DNA of 64,000 nucleotides from Marinobacter pelagius (GTDB lineage: Bacteria; Pseudomonadota; Gammaproteobacteria; Pseudomonadales; Oleiphilaceae), in assembly GCF_003315345.1 (NCBI RefSeq), contig NZ_QNRO01000013.1, forward strand, positions 1-64,000. Direction: 5' to 3'. A program made the position numbers and the translations under genes. This document shows, piece by piece, positions 49,564 to 59,753 of this stretch (positions are counted from its first letter, which is position 1; every line of letters starts with the position of its first letter). The notes under the pieces are model-generated. The model was given only the letters and a program-made list of their open reading frames with translations. It searched no databases and was not told the origin of the DNA.

Positions 49564-50352
49564 TCAACCCTCCTGTTTCGTTGTCAGCCACGCCCGGACA
49601 CGCTCGAGGTCCGCTTCGGTATCCACCCCGGCGGGCGGATTCTGTGCAGCAATGTCTACGTGGATCCGGGCACCGTTATAGAGCGCCCGCAACTGTTCGA
49701 GAGACTCCACTCTCTCGGTCGGCGCCGGCACCCAGGAAACAAATTCGCTCAGTACACTGGCGCGGTAGCCATAGATGCCAATGTGCCGGAAATACCCGAC
49801 ACCATCCGGCAACGACACCAGCCCCCTGGCCGAATCCATACCGGAGGGCCACTGATCCCGGGCCCAGGGAATCGGCGCCCGACTGAAATAATGGGCCATG
49901 CCCCGATGATCGAACACCACCTTCACCACGTTTGGATTGAACACTGGCCCGATGTCGTGAATGCGCTCGCAGAGGGTGGCAATGGAGGCTTCCGGGTAGC
50001 GCTCCAGGTTCTCAGCCACCTGGTTGATCAGGGCAGGCGGAATCAGGGGTTCATCGCCCTGGACGTTCACCACCCGATGATCCGGATCAAGCGCCAGCTT
50101 GCGTGCCACCTCCTCCAGCCGGTCGGTGCCACTGGCGTGGTCGGGCGAGGTCATCACCACTTCCACACCGAAACTTTCGCAGGCTTCCTGAATCCGCCGG
50201 TCGTCGGTCGCCACAACCACCCGGGAAGCACGGCTTTCCACCGCGCGCTCACACACGTGGCGAATCATCGGCTTGCCGGCAATATCCGCCAGCGGCTTGC
50301 CAGGCAGGCGGCTGGAGGCATAGCGGGCTGGAATCACAACGGTGAAGGACAT
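49564..50352 (-). CDS. kdsB: 3-deoxy-manno-octulosonate cytidylyltransferase
   Basis: 262 residues. The nucleotide-binding start has [17 protein letters not shown], then [12 protein letters not shown] and HIGIYGYR. It activates KDO as CMP-KDO for lipid A-core LPS. It lies 23 bp after the Trm112-like gene. Confidence 0.97.
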   Translation of the reverse strand: MSFTVVIPARYASSRLPGKPLADIAGKPMIRHVCERAVESRASRVVVATDDRRIQEACESFGVEVVMTSPDHASGTDRLEEVARKLALDPDHRVVNVQGDEPLIPPALINQVAENLERYPEASIATLCERIHDIGPVFNPNVVKVVFDHRGMAHYFSRAPIPWARDQWPSGMDSARGLVSLPDGVGYFRHIGIYGYRASVLSEFVSWVPAPTERVESLEQLRALYNGARIHVDIAAQNPPAGVDTEADLERVRAWLTTKQEG

Positions 50353-50375
50353 GGTCTCTCCCTTACCAGATCAGG

Positions 50376-50564
50376 TCAGTGCTTTTCGAGACGTTCGTCA
50401 GTGCTCAGGGTCCGGGCCTCGCTGGCCAGCATGACCGGGATTCCCTCCCGGATCGGAAACGCCATGGCATCCTGGTAACAGATCAGCTCGGTTTTCTCCC
50501 TGTTGAGCTTCAGGTCACCCTTGCAGACCGGGCAGGCCAGCATGGCAATCAGCTTTTTATCCAT
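50376..50564 (-). CDS. Trm112-like small zinc-binding-type protein (UPF0434/YcaR)
   Basis: 62 residues with LACPVCKG (a Cys pair) near the N-terminus and [11 protein letters not shown] in the middle, the UPF0434 pattern. The family resembles Trm112, a methyltransferase activator; the bacterial role is unclear. It overlaps the lpxK stop by 8 bp and sits between lpxK and kdsB, as in many relatives. Confidence 0.92.
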   Translation of the reverse strand: MDKKLIAMLACPVCKGDLKLNREKTELICYQDAMAFPIREGIPVMLASEARTLSTDERLEKH

Positions 50565-51615
50565 GGTCCGTTCTCTTCTGGTTTGATTCGTTCAACTGTT
50601 GCGAGCATTCCTCGATCCGCTGGAGAAACGCTTCGATAAAACTGTCCGGCAACTCCGCCTCCACCGCGAGGTACCAGGCATTATCCGGTGCAAACTTCCG
50701 GCATTTTACGGCGTCCTTGGCGGTCATCACCAGCCACTCATCCGGCTCTGCCGACAGATCGCGAGCCCTGAAACGATGATGATCGGGAAAAGGCGTTTCC
50801 CGGACCCGGGCTCCCAGCTGCCTGAGCGTGGCGAAAAAACGCGCGGGATTGCCGATGCCGGCAACGCCGTGAACCTTGCGCCCGGCAATCTCGGCCAGCG
50901 GCACCTGATGACCTGTTGTCACCTGGACCAGGGAGGACGGGAGCAGCCGCATGGGGAAGATGTCAGGATGCTCAACCCCCTCGAAGCTTTTGAGCCGGTC
51001 CTCGGGCTCTTCGGCCCTTGCACCATTGACCACCACAAAATCTACGCTCGAAAGTCTTGAAACCGGCTCCCTTAGCGGGCCGACAGGAATCAGACCACCA
51101 TTGCCGATACCACGGCTGGCGTCGAACACGGCCAGTTCTATATCCCGCGGCAAGGCATAGTGCTGGAGCCCGTCGTCACAGATCAGGACATTGCCCAGAA
51201 ACCGGGAAATGGCATGAGCGGCTCCGCGCCGGCGCTGTGGATCCACTACCACCGGAACGCCGGTCGCCTGCGCCAGCATCACCGGCTCATCACCGGCCAC
51301 TGACGGATCGCTGTCACCGTCGACCACAAGCGGGTAATGGGTGGATTTGCCACCATAACCCCGGCTGAGGATTACCGGCCGCCAGCCGGCAGCGGACATT
51401 TCCTTGACCAGGCGGGCCGTCAGCGGGGATTTGCCGGTGCCACCGGCGGTAATGTTGCCAACCACCACTACCGGAACCGGCAGCGGCTCATCGCGAAGCT
51501 CCCAGGCCTTGCGGCGACGGGAGTCACTGATGGAATGGTAGAGCCAGGCCAGCGGCGCCAGCCAGCCGAGCGGGCGGCCCTTGCCATACCAGACCCGGTC
51601 CACCAGGGAAGTCAT
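50557..51615 (-). CDS. lpxK: Tetraacyldisaccharide 4'-kinase
   Basis: 352 residues. An N-terminal membrane-associated helix is followed by Walker [23 protein letters not shown] and [11 protein letters not shown]. It phosphorylates the lipid A precursor at the inner membrane. It overlaps msbA by 4 bp (ATGA). Confidence 0.97.
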   Translation of the reverse strand: MTSLVDRVWYGKGRPLGWLAPLAWLYHSISDSRRRKAWELRDEPLPVPVVVVGNITAGGTGKSPLTARLVKEMSAAGWRPVILSRGYGGKSTHYPLVVDGDSDPSVAGDEPVMLAQATGVPVVVDPQRRRGAAHAISRFLGNVLICDDGLQHYALPRDIELAVFDASRGIGNGGLIPVGPLREPVSRLSSVDFVVVNGARAEEPEDRLKSFEGVEHPDIFPMRLLPSSLVQVTTGHQVPLAEIAGRKVHGVAGIGNPARFFATLRQLGARVRETPFPDHHRFRARDLSAEPDEWLVMTAKDAVKCRKFAPDNAWYLAVEAELPDSFIEAFLQRIEECSQQLNESNQKRTDHG

Positions 51616-53390
51616 GAATGCTCACTGAACTGCATCTGATGTAGCTGGGCATAGGCGCCACCGGTCGCCAGCAAATCCTCGTGGCGACCGGATTCGACAA
51701 TCCGGCCTTTCTCCATCACCAGGATCCGGTCTGCCTTCTCGATGGTGGACAGGCGATGGGCAATCACCAGGGTCGTCCGGCCTTGCATGACAGTTTCCAA
51801 AGCCTCCTGGATATGGCGCTCGGATTCGGTATCCAGTGCCGAGGTGGCCTCGTCCAGGATCAGCACCGGCGCATCCTTCAGCAGGGCGCGGGCGATCGCA
51901 AGCCGCTGGCGCTGCCCACCGGAGAGCATCACGCCATTGTCGCCGATCATGGTATCGAGCCCTTCCGGCATCCGGTCGATAAACTCCAGGGCGTGGGCTT
52001 TCTCCGCCGCCGCCCGGATCTCCTCGCGGCTGCAGTGCCTGAGGGACCCATAGGCGATGTTGGCGGCGATGGAATCGTTGAACAGCACTACGCTCTGGGT
52101 CACCAGCGCGATCTGGGCGCGCAGGGCCGGGAGCGAATACTCCCGCAGGGAATGGTCATCGATGCGGATATCGCCACCGGTAAACTCGTAGAACCTGGGC
52201 AACAGGCTGACCAGGGTGGACTTGCCACTGCCCGAGCGGCCCACAAGGGCGACACTCTGCCCCGCCGGAATGGTGAGGGAAATCCCCTCGAGGACGTTAT
52301 CGAGCTGGTCCCGGTACCGGAAGGAGACATCGTCAAATCGGATATCCCCGGCAACCCGATCCGGCGCGAAGGTTCCCGGATCCTCCTCCGGCTGCTCATC
52401 AATGGTTTCGAACACATCGTGGGCCGCAGCCACGCCCTTCTGGATCTTGGCGTGGATGTTGGTGATCTGGCGGATGGGCTTGGCCATGGTGGTTGCGGCG
52501 GTCAGGAACGCCACCAGCTGCCCGGTAGTCATTTCGCCCCGGATCTCCGGAGCCAACATCATCCAGACCAGCGCTGCTATTGCGATCGCCACCAGCACCT
52601 GGATCACCGGCACGCTGATCGCCTGGGTTGCCGCCATTTTCAGACTCTGCTTCAGGTTCTGGTCGTTGACGATCCGGAAACGTTCCTTTTCGTAGTCCTC
52701 ACCGCCAAAGGTACGGACAACCCGGTAGCCGGTAATGGATTCTGACGCCACATGGGTAATGTCGCCCATGGAGCCCTGGATACGCTTGCTGATCTTTCGG
52801 AAACGCTTGCTGGCATAACTCACCACCGCCCCGATGATCGGACCCACGGTGAGGAACAGCAGGGTCAGCTTCCAGTTGGTGTACAGCATGAAACCGAGAA
52901 GGCCGAGAACCGTCAGGCCCTCACGCAAGGCGGTGGTGACCGCGTTGGTGGTTGCCTCGGCCACCTGCTCGACGTTGAAGGTCAGCTTGGAAACCAGCCG
53001 CCCGGACGCGTTGTCATCAAAATACCGGGACGGTAACGCCATGAGCCTTTCGAACAGGTTCCGGCGAAGGGAATTGATGACATGGCGGCCAACGTAACCG
53101 ATGAAGTAGGTGCTCATGTAGGTGCCCAGACCCCGGGACGCGAACACCCCGACAATCAACAGCGTCAGCAGCAACCGGTTCTGGTCGGTGGGGTTTTCGA
53201 TGGCCGTGATGACGTATTCCATGGCCGCCGCCATGCCAGTGGATGCCGCGGCATAGATGACGTTGCCAATGACCGCCAGGGAAAAGGCAAACCAGAACGG
53301 CTTGGCATAGGACAGCAGGCGCTTGTAGGTCTCCCAGCTGCCCTTGTCCAGGGCAGCCGGCGCCGCAGGTTCCGGGTTATTCACCAGCAT
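51612..53390 (-). CDS. msbA: Lipid A flippase MsbA (ABC half-transporter)
   Basis: 592 residues. A six-helix membrane domain (~30-330) is fused to an ATPase with Walker A VGRSGSGKSTL, signature LSGGQRQR and Walker B VLILDEATSALD. It flips lipid A-core across the inner membrane. It lies between exbD (14-bp overlap) and lpxK. Confidence 0.96.
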   Translation of the reverse strand: MLVNNPEPAAPAALDKGSWETYKRLLSYAKPFWFAFSLAVIGNVIYAAASTGMAAAMEYVITAIENPTDQNRLLLTLLIVGVFASRGLGTYMSTYFIGYVGRHVINSLRRNLFERLMALPSRYFDDNASGRLVSKLTFNVEQVAEATTNAVTTALREGLTVLGLLGFMLYTNWKLTLLFLTVGPIIGAVVSYASKRFRKISKRIQGSMGDITHVASESITGYRVVRTFGGEDYEKERFRIVNDQNLKQSLKMAATQAISVPVIQVLVAIAIAALVWMMLAPEIRGEMTTGQLVAFLTAATTMAKPIRQITNIHAKIQKGVAAAHDVFETIDEQPEEDPGTFAPDRVAGDIRFDDVSFRYRDQLDNVLEGISLTIPAGQSVALVGRSGSGKSTLVSLLPRFYEFTGGDIRIDDHSLREYSLPALRAQIALVTQSVVLFNDSIAANIAYGSLRHCSREEIRAAAEKAHALEFIDRMPEGLDTMIGDNGVMLSGGQRQRLAIARALLKDAPVLILDEATSALDTESERHIQEALETVMQGRTTLVIAHRLSTIEKADRILVMEKGRIVESGRHEDLLATGGAYAQLHQMQFSEHS

Positions 53391-53805
53391 CGGACTCCCG
53401 CTCCGTGGTTATGCTCAACTTGGCAAAACCCAGGCGGCCGGCAACATCCATGGCGCGAACCACGAACTCGTGTGGTGTGCGGGCATCCGCGGTAATGATG
53501 AATGGCAGGGAACTATCACCTTCGGCCAACTCACGTACCCCCCGCTCAAGGGTCTCCCGCCGGTTGTTAACCAGGGTACGGTCATTGAGGATGTACTGCC
53601 CCTCAGCGTTGATCACCACGTCGATCTGCTTTACCTCGGCCGGCTTGGCTGGCTCGCCGCTGGCCTCGGGCAGCTCGACCTGCAAATGGCTTTCCCGGGT
53701 AAAGGTGGTGGAAACCATAAAGAAAATCAGCAGCAGGAAGACCACATCGATCAACGGGGTCAGGTCGACGCCGACTTCCTGGCTTCTCTGGCGCTTGAAC
53801 TTCAC
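53377..53805 (-). CDS. exbD: ExbD/TolR-family biopolymer transport protein
   Basis: 142 residues with one helix carrying the channel Asp (LTPLIDVVFLLLIFFM), then a periplasmic domain. It works with ExbB to power TonB-type transport or a related envelope process. Its position next to lpxK/msbA rather than tonB is shared with Pseudomonas. Confidence 0.93.
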   Translation of the reverse strand: MKFKRQRSQEVGVDLTPLIDVVFLLLIFFMVSTTFTRESHLQVELPEASGEPAKPAEVKQIDVVINAEGQYILNDRTLVNNRRETLERGVRELAEGDSSLPFIITADARTPHEFVVRAMDVAGRLGFAKLSITTERESDAGE

Positions 53806-53810
53806 GGTGT

Positions 53811-54437
53811 TCAGGCTCCTTCCACGTCGATTTCGCGGTCTCCGTGCACAACCTCAACCAGCTTGATGGCTTCCTGCTCCATGTTGACCACCAGCTCATC
53901 AACACGGCGGATGAAATAGCGGTGACAGATCAGAGCCGGAATCGCCACGCTCAGACCGGCCGCCGTGGTGATCAGTGCTTCGGAAATACCTCCGGCAAGG
54001 TTGCCGGCGTTGCCGACACCGGCGAGCTGGATCTCGGCGAATACCTTGATCATGCCGATAACCGTACCCAGCAGGCCAAGCAAGGGCGCGATGGTGGCCA
54101 CAGTGCCGAGCGGATTCAGGAAACGCTCCAGCTCGTGGATCACATGGCTGGCTTCGTGCTCGATGCTTTCCTTCATGATTTCGCGGCCATGCTTGGCGTT
54201 AAGCAGACCGCCGGCGAGAACTCGCCCGAGAGGAGATGACGCCTGAAGGGCCTTGAGCTTCCGACCGTTCAGATCCTTTTTCTTGATCCAGCGCCAGAGT
54301 TCGTTGATGGTCTGGGGGGGAGCAACCCTGGAGGCACGAAGGGTCCAGAAACGCTCCAGGACGATGGCCAGAGCCAGGATGGAACAGGCAACAATGGGCA
54401 CCATCAGAATGCCACCGGCTTTCAACAACTCGAACAC
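53811..54437 (-). CDS. exbB: ExbB/TolQ-family proton-channel protein
   Basis: 208 residues with three helices. Family motifs are LGTVATIAPLLGLLGTVIGMI and GGISEALITTAAGLSVAIPA, split by a periplasmic loop. It is paired with exbD 5 bp downstream. No tonB gene is in the window. Confidence 0.93.
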   Translation of the reverse strand: MFELLKAGGILMVPIVACSILALAIVLERFWTLRASRVAPPQTINELWRWIKKKDLNGRKLKALQASSPLGRVLAGGLLNAKHGREIMKESIEHEASHVIHELERFLNPLGTVATIAPLLGLLGTVIGMIKVFAEIQLAGVGNAGNLAGGISEALITTAAGLSVAIPALICHRYFIRRVDELVVNMEQEAIKLVEVVHGDREIDVEGA

Positions 54438-54509
54438 GCTTGGTCTCCCTCGTTAGTTACAAGCCGCGCTACTTTAGCATAGCTGCCGTTTCAGGCCACA
54501 CCCGTTGTG

Positions 54510-56936
54510 TCACGGTATTTTACATTGGTCACGGGTCAGCCCCGCTCCACCGATCCAGAACGGTGAATCATGTCTCATTTCATGGACTTCCAGCCCTCCG
54601 GGAGCTGCCCTGAACGTAATGCCGCCCGAGCACGCGGTATTCAGCGCTACCGCCCCGATCTGCCGATAGCGTGCAACCACGTCGGGGTGCGGGTGACCAT
54701 AACGGTGCCGGTAGCCGGCGGTATAGATGACATGATCCGGCGCCAGGGAATTGACCCAGGCAGAAGAAGACGAGGTTTTGCTGCCATGATGGGGCGCCAG
54801 CACAACCCGATGCAGAGAAGGATCTGAGGCAGACCCCAGGGTTTCCAGGAAACTGGCCTCAACCGCATCGGTGATATCCCCCGGCAGAATCCACTCCGTC
54901 GCCTTGTGCCGGACCACCAGAACACAGGAGGCATCGTTACCGGCCACATCACCGGGATTCCGCCAGAAAGCCAGCTCCAGCGCTCCGAGTCTGGTCCTCT
55001 TCTGCTGACAACTTTCAACAGGCACCCGGGCCGGCACTTCCGGCCCCTCAAGCGTCTCTGGTTCGCCGGCAATCACCCGCCCTACCGGCAGACTGCGGAG
55101 CAACAGACCCACACCGCCGGCATGATCACTGTCACTGTGACTGATCACCAATTGGTCTATTTGCCGGACACCGAGGTCCTTCAGGTTCGGCAGGACCGTT
55201 GATTCCATCGCTGAAAACACCCCCGGTACCGCCGGGCCGGTATCGTAGAGCAGCACTTCCCGGCGATGGCGCACCAGCACCGAAAGCCCCTGGCCGACAT
55301 CCAGGATACGCACCTCCGGCACAGGCACATACCGGTTCACCGGACCACCGCTGACGTAACCCGACCCGGGCCACAACCACAGAACGACCGCACTGAACAC
55401 CAGCGCGGGAAACCACGGCAGGGGTAGACGCAAGGCCAGCAATCCGGATGTGGCCACCAGCAACAGTGGCAGGGTTGCCGACGAAAGCACCGGCACCTGC
55501 CAATTGGAAAGGCCGACCAATAACCACCAGAGCCCCGCCAGCACAGCATCCATCAACGGGACCACCAAGTCCACCAGCGCCGGCACGAGAGCGACCACCA
55601 TGCCCCCAATGATGATGACCGGCATCACAATCACCGAAACCCAGGGGATGGCTATCAGGTTGGCTACCAGTCCGGCAACCGGCTGGCCCTGACCGAATTG
55701 GGCAAGCACGGGCCAGAGCCCGATAAAAACGGCCATCTGGGCCAGGACCAGCCCAGTATGCCAACCAACGGCTCCCAGCCTTCCGGAGAAGGTCACGAGC
55801 AGGATGGCAACCGCCGAGAATGAAAGCCAGAACCCCTGATCCAGCGGGGCAAAGGGGTCCAGAAACAGAACAGTCGCGAAGGCCAGAGCCACAGACCTCC
55901 ATGGCGAGGTCTCCCTGCCACCTATCAGAGCCCAGGTGGCAATCATCACCATGATCAATGCCCTGCGTGTCGGTACCGTGAACCCGGATGCCAGGGCATA
56001 AGCCAGACAGCAGACGCCAACCAGGGTAAAGACGCCCCAGCGTAAAGAGGCCTCGGAGAACCGGTGCCCGGGAAAGGCCAGCAAGGCCCGACGGGCCACA
56101 AAACCCGCGCCAAGGGCCACCAGCCCCAGGTGCAGGCCCGATATGGCCACCAGATGGATGGTCCCGGTTGCCTTGAGCACTTCCCAGTGAGACGACTCCA
56201 TGGCACCACGGTTGCCGATCATCAGGGATGCGATCAACGGGTAGTGACTGGCGCTGGAAAATCGGCCTTCCACCCAGCGTGCAAGGGACTGGTGGGCAGC
56301 GGTGTAACGGCAGTGCAGGTTGCAAGGCAGGGTTAGAGTGGGCTCCGCCGACCGGACACTACCGGTGGCGCGATAGCCTTTGCGGAACAGCCAGTCCTCG
56401 TACCTGAATCCCGAGGGATTGAGTGTCCCGTGGGGTCGTCTCAGGACCACTGTCAGGGTCAGACGATGGTGTGCCAGCGTTTGTGCCTCACCGCCATACC
56501 AGCTCAATCGCAGCCGCTCTGGCAGCCCCGATTCAGACCTCCGGGGCCAGTCGGTAATGCAAAAGCTGAAGCGCAGGCTGTTGAAACTGCCGGCCGCCGG
56601 GATATCGCAGACATAGCCCTCGACTGCCAGGGGAATCCGCTCCAGATCCGGCGGCAGACGCTGACTCAACTTGTGCCCGGCCTGCCATCCGCCCCATGCC
56701 AGACCGGCTGTCAGGGCGGCAACCACCAGCGCCGGCTTCCGTAGCGCCGGAGACTTCGCCACCAGCACACTGTAAAAAGCTGTCACAAGGGCCGCCACCA
56801 GCCACCACGACACTGGTAACACCGACAAGCGATAAAGTAAGATAACGCCGCACGAGAAAGCTATGGCGCAGAGAAACGCCACGCCGTGCGATTGCGGCTT
56901 ATACGGCTGTTCAGAGCTGGTATGACTCGCGGACAA
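54510..56936 (-). CDS. comEC: ComEC/Rec2-type DNA-uptake channel protein
   Basis: 808 residues. N-terminal helices and an OB-like part (~90-190) precede the ComEC membrane core (~210-530, with HLVAISGLHLG). A C-terminal metallo-beta-lactamase domain carries SHSDSDHAGG and LAPHHGSKTS. It is expected to pass single-stranded DNA into the cytoplasm in natural transformation. First gene of the minus-strand operon, divergent from DUF2062. Confidence 0.95.
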   Translation of the reverse strand: MSASHTSSEQPYKPQSHGVAFLCAIAFSCGVILLYRLSVLPVSWWLVAALVTAFYSVLVAKSPALRKPALVVAALTAGLAWGGWQAGHKLSQRLPPDLERIPLAVEGYVCDIPAAGSFNSLRFSFCITDWPRRSESGLPERLRLSWYGGEAQTLAHHRLTLTVVLRRPHGTLNPSGFRYEDWLFRKGYRATGSVRSAEPTLTLPCNLHCRYTAAHQSLARWVEGRFSSASHYPLIASLMIGNRGAMESSHWEVLKATGTIHLVAISGLHLGLVALGAGFVARRALLAFPGHRFSEASLRWGVFTLVGVCCLAYALASGFTVPTRRALIMVMIATWALIGGRETSPWRSVALAFATVLFLDPFAPLDQGFWLSFSAVAILLVTFSGRLGAVGWHTGLVLAQMAVFIGLWPVLAQFGQGQPVAGLVANLIAIPWVSVIVMPVIIIGGMVVALVPALVDLVVPLMDAVLAGLWWLLVGLSNWQVPVLSSATLPLLLVATSGLLALRLPLPWFPALVFSAVVLWLWPGSGYVSGGPVNRYVPVPEVRILDVGQGLSVLVRHRREVLLYDTGPAVPGVFSAMESTVLPNLKDLGVRQIDQLVISHSDSDHAGGVGLLLRSLPVGRVIAGEPETLEGPEVPARVPVESCQQKRTRLGALELAFWRNPGDVAGNDASCVLVVRHKATEWILPGDITDAVEASFLETLGSASDPSLHRVVLAPHHGSKTSSSSAWVNSLAPDHVIYTAGYRHRYGHPHPDVVARYRQIGAVALNTACSGGITFRAAPGGLEVHEMRHDSPFWIGGAGLTRDQCKIP

Positions 56937-57014
56937 TCCTTGTCCTCCTGATATTTATTCTCCGGCAACATCCCTTTTGCCGGTGCAATCACACGCTTAC
57001 AGGCAGAACTTCCT

Positions 57015-57560
57015 ATGCCAAAGAAGTTCATGAAACGATATCTGCCGTCACCGGAACGGGTGCAGTCCATGAAATCACTGCACTTTCTGGGCGATATCCT
57101 TCATGAACCGAACCTCTGGCACATCAATCGCCACAGCGTCGCCAGAGCCTTTCTCATCGGCATCTGGTTCTGCTTCATTCCCATGCCGTTCCAGATGGTG
57201 GCGGCCGCGCTGTTTGCCATCTGGTTCAACGCCAACCTTCCCCTGTCAGTGGCGCTGGTGTGGATCAGTAACCCGGTCACCATGCCACCCATGTTCTACT
57301 TCAACTACAAGGTCGGGGCGTGGATCCTGAACCGGCCGGTACTGGCCTTTGAATTCGAACTCTCCTGGCCCTGGATCAGCGAACGGCTCGTGGATATCGG
57401 GATCCCCCTGTATCTGGGCTCACTGATCTGCGCCACCGTCTTTGCCTGCCTTTCCTACCTCGTCATCCAGTATCTCTGGCGCCGGAAAATCCGCTCGGAC
57501 TGGCGGGAGAGACGGCTGGCGCGGCGCAAACGCCGCCGCACCGCCAATCAGGCTTCCTGA
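57015..57560 (+). CDS. DUF2062 domain membrane protein
   Basis: 181 residues. The family signature includes a basic start, FCFIPMPFQMVAAALFA, and WISNPVTMPPMFYFNYKVG, with three or four hydrophobic segments and a basic tail (RRLARRKRRR). Function unknown. It sits between comEC and lolD in Pseudomonas too. It converges on lolD with a 13-bp overlap. Confidence 0.9.
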   Translation: MPKKFMKRYLPSPERVQSMKSLHFLGDILHEPNLWHINRHSVARAFLIGIWFCFIPMPFQMVAAALFAIWFNANLPLSVALVWISNPVTMPPMFYFNYKVGAWILNRPVLAFEFELSWPWISERLVDIGIPLYLGSLICATVFACLSYLVIQYLWRRKIRSDWRERRLARRKRRRTANQAS

Positions 57561-58258
57561 AGCAGACGCCCCTGTTCCAGCCGCATCACCCGCCCCAGGC
57601 TCCGGGCCATCCGCATGTCGTGGGTTACCATGACAAAGGCAATGCCGGACTGGTCACGCAGGGTTTCAATCAGCGCCTGAACGCCCTCACCAGTGTGTTC
57701 ATCCAGGTTACCGGTGGGCTCGTCCATCAACACGCATTCAGGTTCGTTCACCAGGGCGCGGGCAATGGCCACGCGCTGGCGCTCGCCCCCGGACAACTCG
57801 CCGGGCTTGTGGGTCAGACGGGCGCCGAGGCCGACCTTCTCCAGCAGCGAGGCTGCCTTGTCACGGGCTGCCTTGACCGGAAGCCCGCCAAGAGCACAGG
57901 GCATCATGACATTCTCCAGGGCGGTGAATTCCGGCAGCAGGTGGTGGAACTGGTACACAAAACCGAGATGCCGGTTCCGGAACCGCGCCCTGCCCGCCTC
58001 CGACATGCGATGAATATCCTCACCACAGATGTGGATGTGCCCCGAGGATGGCTTGTCGAGCCCACCCAGCAGGTTCAGCAACGTGGTTTTGCCTGCACCG
58101 CTACTGCCGACAATCGCGACGGTCTCACTGGCCCCGACCTGCAGGGAGATATCGGAAAAAATTGTGAGCTTTTCCGGACCCTCGTTGTAGGTGCGGGTAA
58201 CGCGGCGGCAGTCAATGACCGGTGTTTTATCGTTCATGGGAGCTTTTGCCTCACTCAT
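57548..58258 (-). CDS. lolD: Lipoprotein-releasing ABC ATPase LolD
   Basis: 236 residues. Walker A is GSSGAGKTTL, the signature LSGGERQR and Walker B ECVLMDEPTGNLD. It powers lipoprotein extraction from the inner membrane to LolA. It overlaps the permease gene by 8 bp; an ATG seven codons in is an alternative start. Confidence 0.96.
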   Translation of the reverse strand: MSEAKAPMNDKTPVIDCRRVTRTYNEGPEKLTIFSDISLQVGASETVAIVGSSGAGKTTLLNLLGGLDKPSSGHIHICGEDIHRMSEAGRARFRNRHLGFVYQFHHLLPEFTALENVMMPCALGGLPVKAARDKAASLLEKVGLGARLTHKPGELSGGERQRVAIARALVNEPECVLMDEPTGNLDEHTGEGVQALIETLRDQSGIAFVMVTHDMRMARSLGRVMRLEQGRLLQEA

Positions 58259-59492
58259 ACCGCAGTGCCTCCGCCGGATCGATCCGGGATGCCCGCCAGG
58301 CCGGATAGATGGTTGCCAGCAGGCTCATCGCCAGCCCGGCACCGCTGATGATCATTACGTCCTCCATCCGGAGCTGGGACGGCAGATAGCTGATGAAATA
58401 GACGTCAGCACTCAGGAACTGGTGCCCGAGGACTTTTTCCAGCCAGGAGATAAACGCGCTGATATTCAAGGCCCCCAGCACGCCCAGCGTGGTCCCCACC
58501 AGGGTCCCGAACACTCCGATCACTGCACCCTGAACGATAAAGATCCGCATGATCCGCCCCGGGGTCGCCCCCATGGTCCGGAGAATGGCGATATCGGCGG
58601 TCTTGTCGGTAACTACCATGACCAGCGTCGAAACAATGTTGAACGCCGCTACCGCCACGATGAACATGAGCAGCAGGCCGATCATGGTCTTCTCCATACG
58701 GATGGCCTGGAACAGGTTGCCGTGGGTCCGGGTCCAGTCGGAAATGTAGTAACGACCGTCCAGAAGCCGCGCCGCCTCCTCCGCCACTTTCGGGGCGGCG
58801 AACAGGTCATCCACCAGCAGGCGCACGCCCTGGGCTTTGCCGCCCGTACGCATCAGCTTGGCAGCATCGTCCATGTGCACGAGCGTGTAGTTACCATCAA
58901 GTTCCGCACCCACGCTGAAAATACCCTTGACGGTAAAGCGCTTGAGACGGGGCAGAACGCCGGCCGGAGTCACGGAGGCCTCGGGCAGCACGACCGTCAG
59001 CCTGTCCCCTACCTTGAGGCGAAGACTCGCGGCCATGGTCCGGCCCACGATGATGCCAAACTCACCGGACACCAGGTCCTCCAGGTCGCCCTCGATCATG
59101 TGGTTTTCAATAATGGAAACCGTGCGTTCCTGTTCCGGAAGGATGCCATTGAGCATCACGCCCCGAACGTCGCCGCCTCCGGTCACCATCCCCTGCCCCT
59201 GGATAAATGGCGCGGCGGCCAGCACTCTCGGGTGTTCCTCCACACGGGCGTCGACTGCCTCCCAATCGGGCAGCGGGCCGGCACCCTGAATGACCGCATG
59301 GGGCACCATGCCCAGGATCCGTTGCTTGAGTTCGCGATCAAAGCCGTTCATCACCGACAACACAATGATCAGAACGGCGACACCAAGCATCAGACCGATC
59401 ATGGAGGTCAATGAGATAAACGAGATGAAATGATTGCGGCGCTTGGCTGCGGTGTACCGCAAACCGATATAGAAAGATAAGGGTCGGAACAT
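58251..59492 (-). CDS. lolC: Lipoprotein-releasing permease, LolC/LolE family (possibly the hybrid LolF type)
   Basis: 413 residues. An N-terminal MacB-like region carries FYIGLRYTAAKRRNHFISFIS; four helices flank a large periplasmic domain, and the C-terminal FtsX part ends in YPAWRASRIDPAEALRYE. It is partnered with LolD. No second permease (LolE) follows lolD, where Pseudomonas has one. This copy could thus serve as a homodimer, as described for LolF, unless LolE is elsewhere in the genome. Confidence 0.93.
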   Translation of the reverse strand: MFRPLSFYIGLRYTAAKRRNHFISFISLTSMIGLMLGVAVLIIVLSVMNGFDRELKQRILGMVPHAVIQGAGPLPDWEAVDARVEEHPRVLAAAPFIQGQGMVTGGGDVRGVMLNGILPEQERTVSIIENHMIEGDLEDLVSGEFGIIVGRTMAASLRLKVGDRLTVVLPEASVTPAGVLPRLKRFTVKGIFSVGAELDGNYTLVHMDDAAKLMRTGGKAQGVRLLVDDLFAAPKVAEEAARLLDGRYYISDWTRTHGNLFQAIRMEKTMIGLLLMFIVAVAAFNIVSTLVMVVTDKTADIAILRTMGATPGRIMRIFIVQGAVIGVFGTLVGTTLGVLGALNISAFISWLEKVLGHQFLSADVYFISYLPSQLRMEDVMIISGAGLAMSLLATIYPAWRASRIDPAEALRYE

Positions 59493-59753
59493 GTAGGAGT
59501 GCTGCTCTGTTAGAATCCCTGAATGGCAAGCTCGGCGTGGTCGAGCGCATTATGGCCCTTGTCGAAAATAGGTTGCAACCGGACCTCCCGCACCCTGCAT
59601 GTGAAAGCCTTGGCAAAAATTTCGGGCCCAAACAGTATAAACTGGGGGAAAGCGGGTGACTTTTGCTAGTCTTTTTCGGATATTACGTTTTATCCATGTC
59701 CTTTCGGAGCACCCCGCAAGGACCAGAGCTGTAGCGTCAATGGAGAGCCATCA

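Noticed and set aside
58191..59414. Open frame of 407 codons on the plus strand
   Set aside because: Antisense of the LolC/E permease gene; His/Gln-rich composition typical of a false frame.
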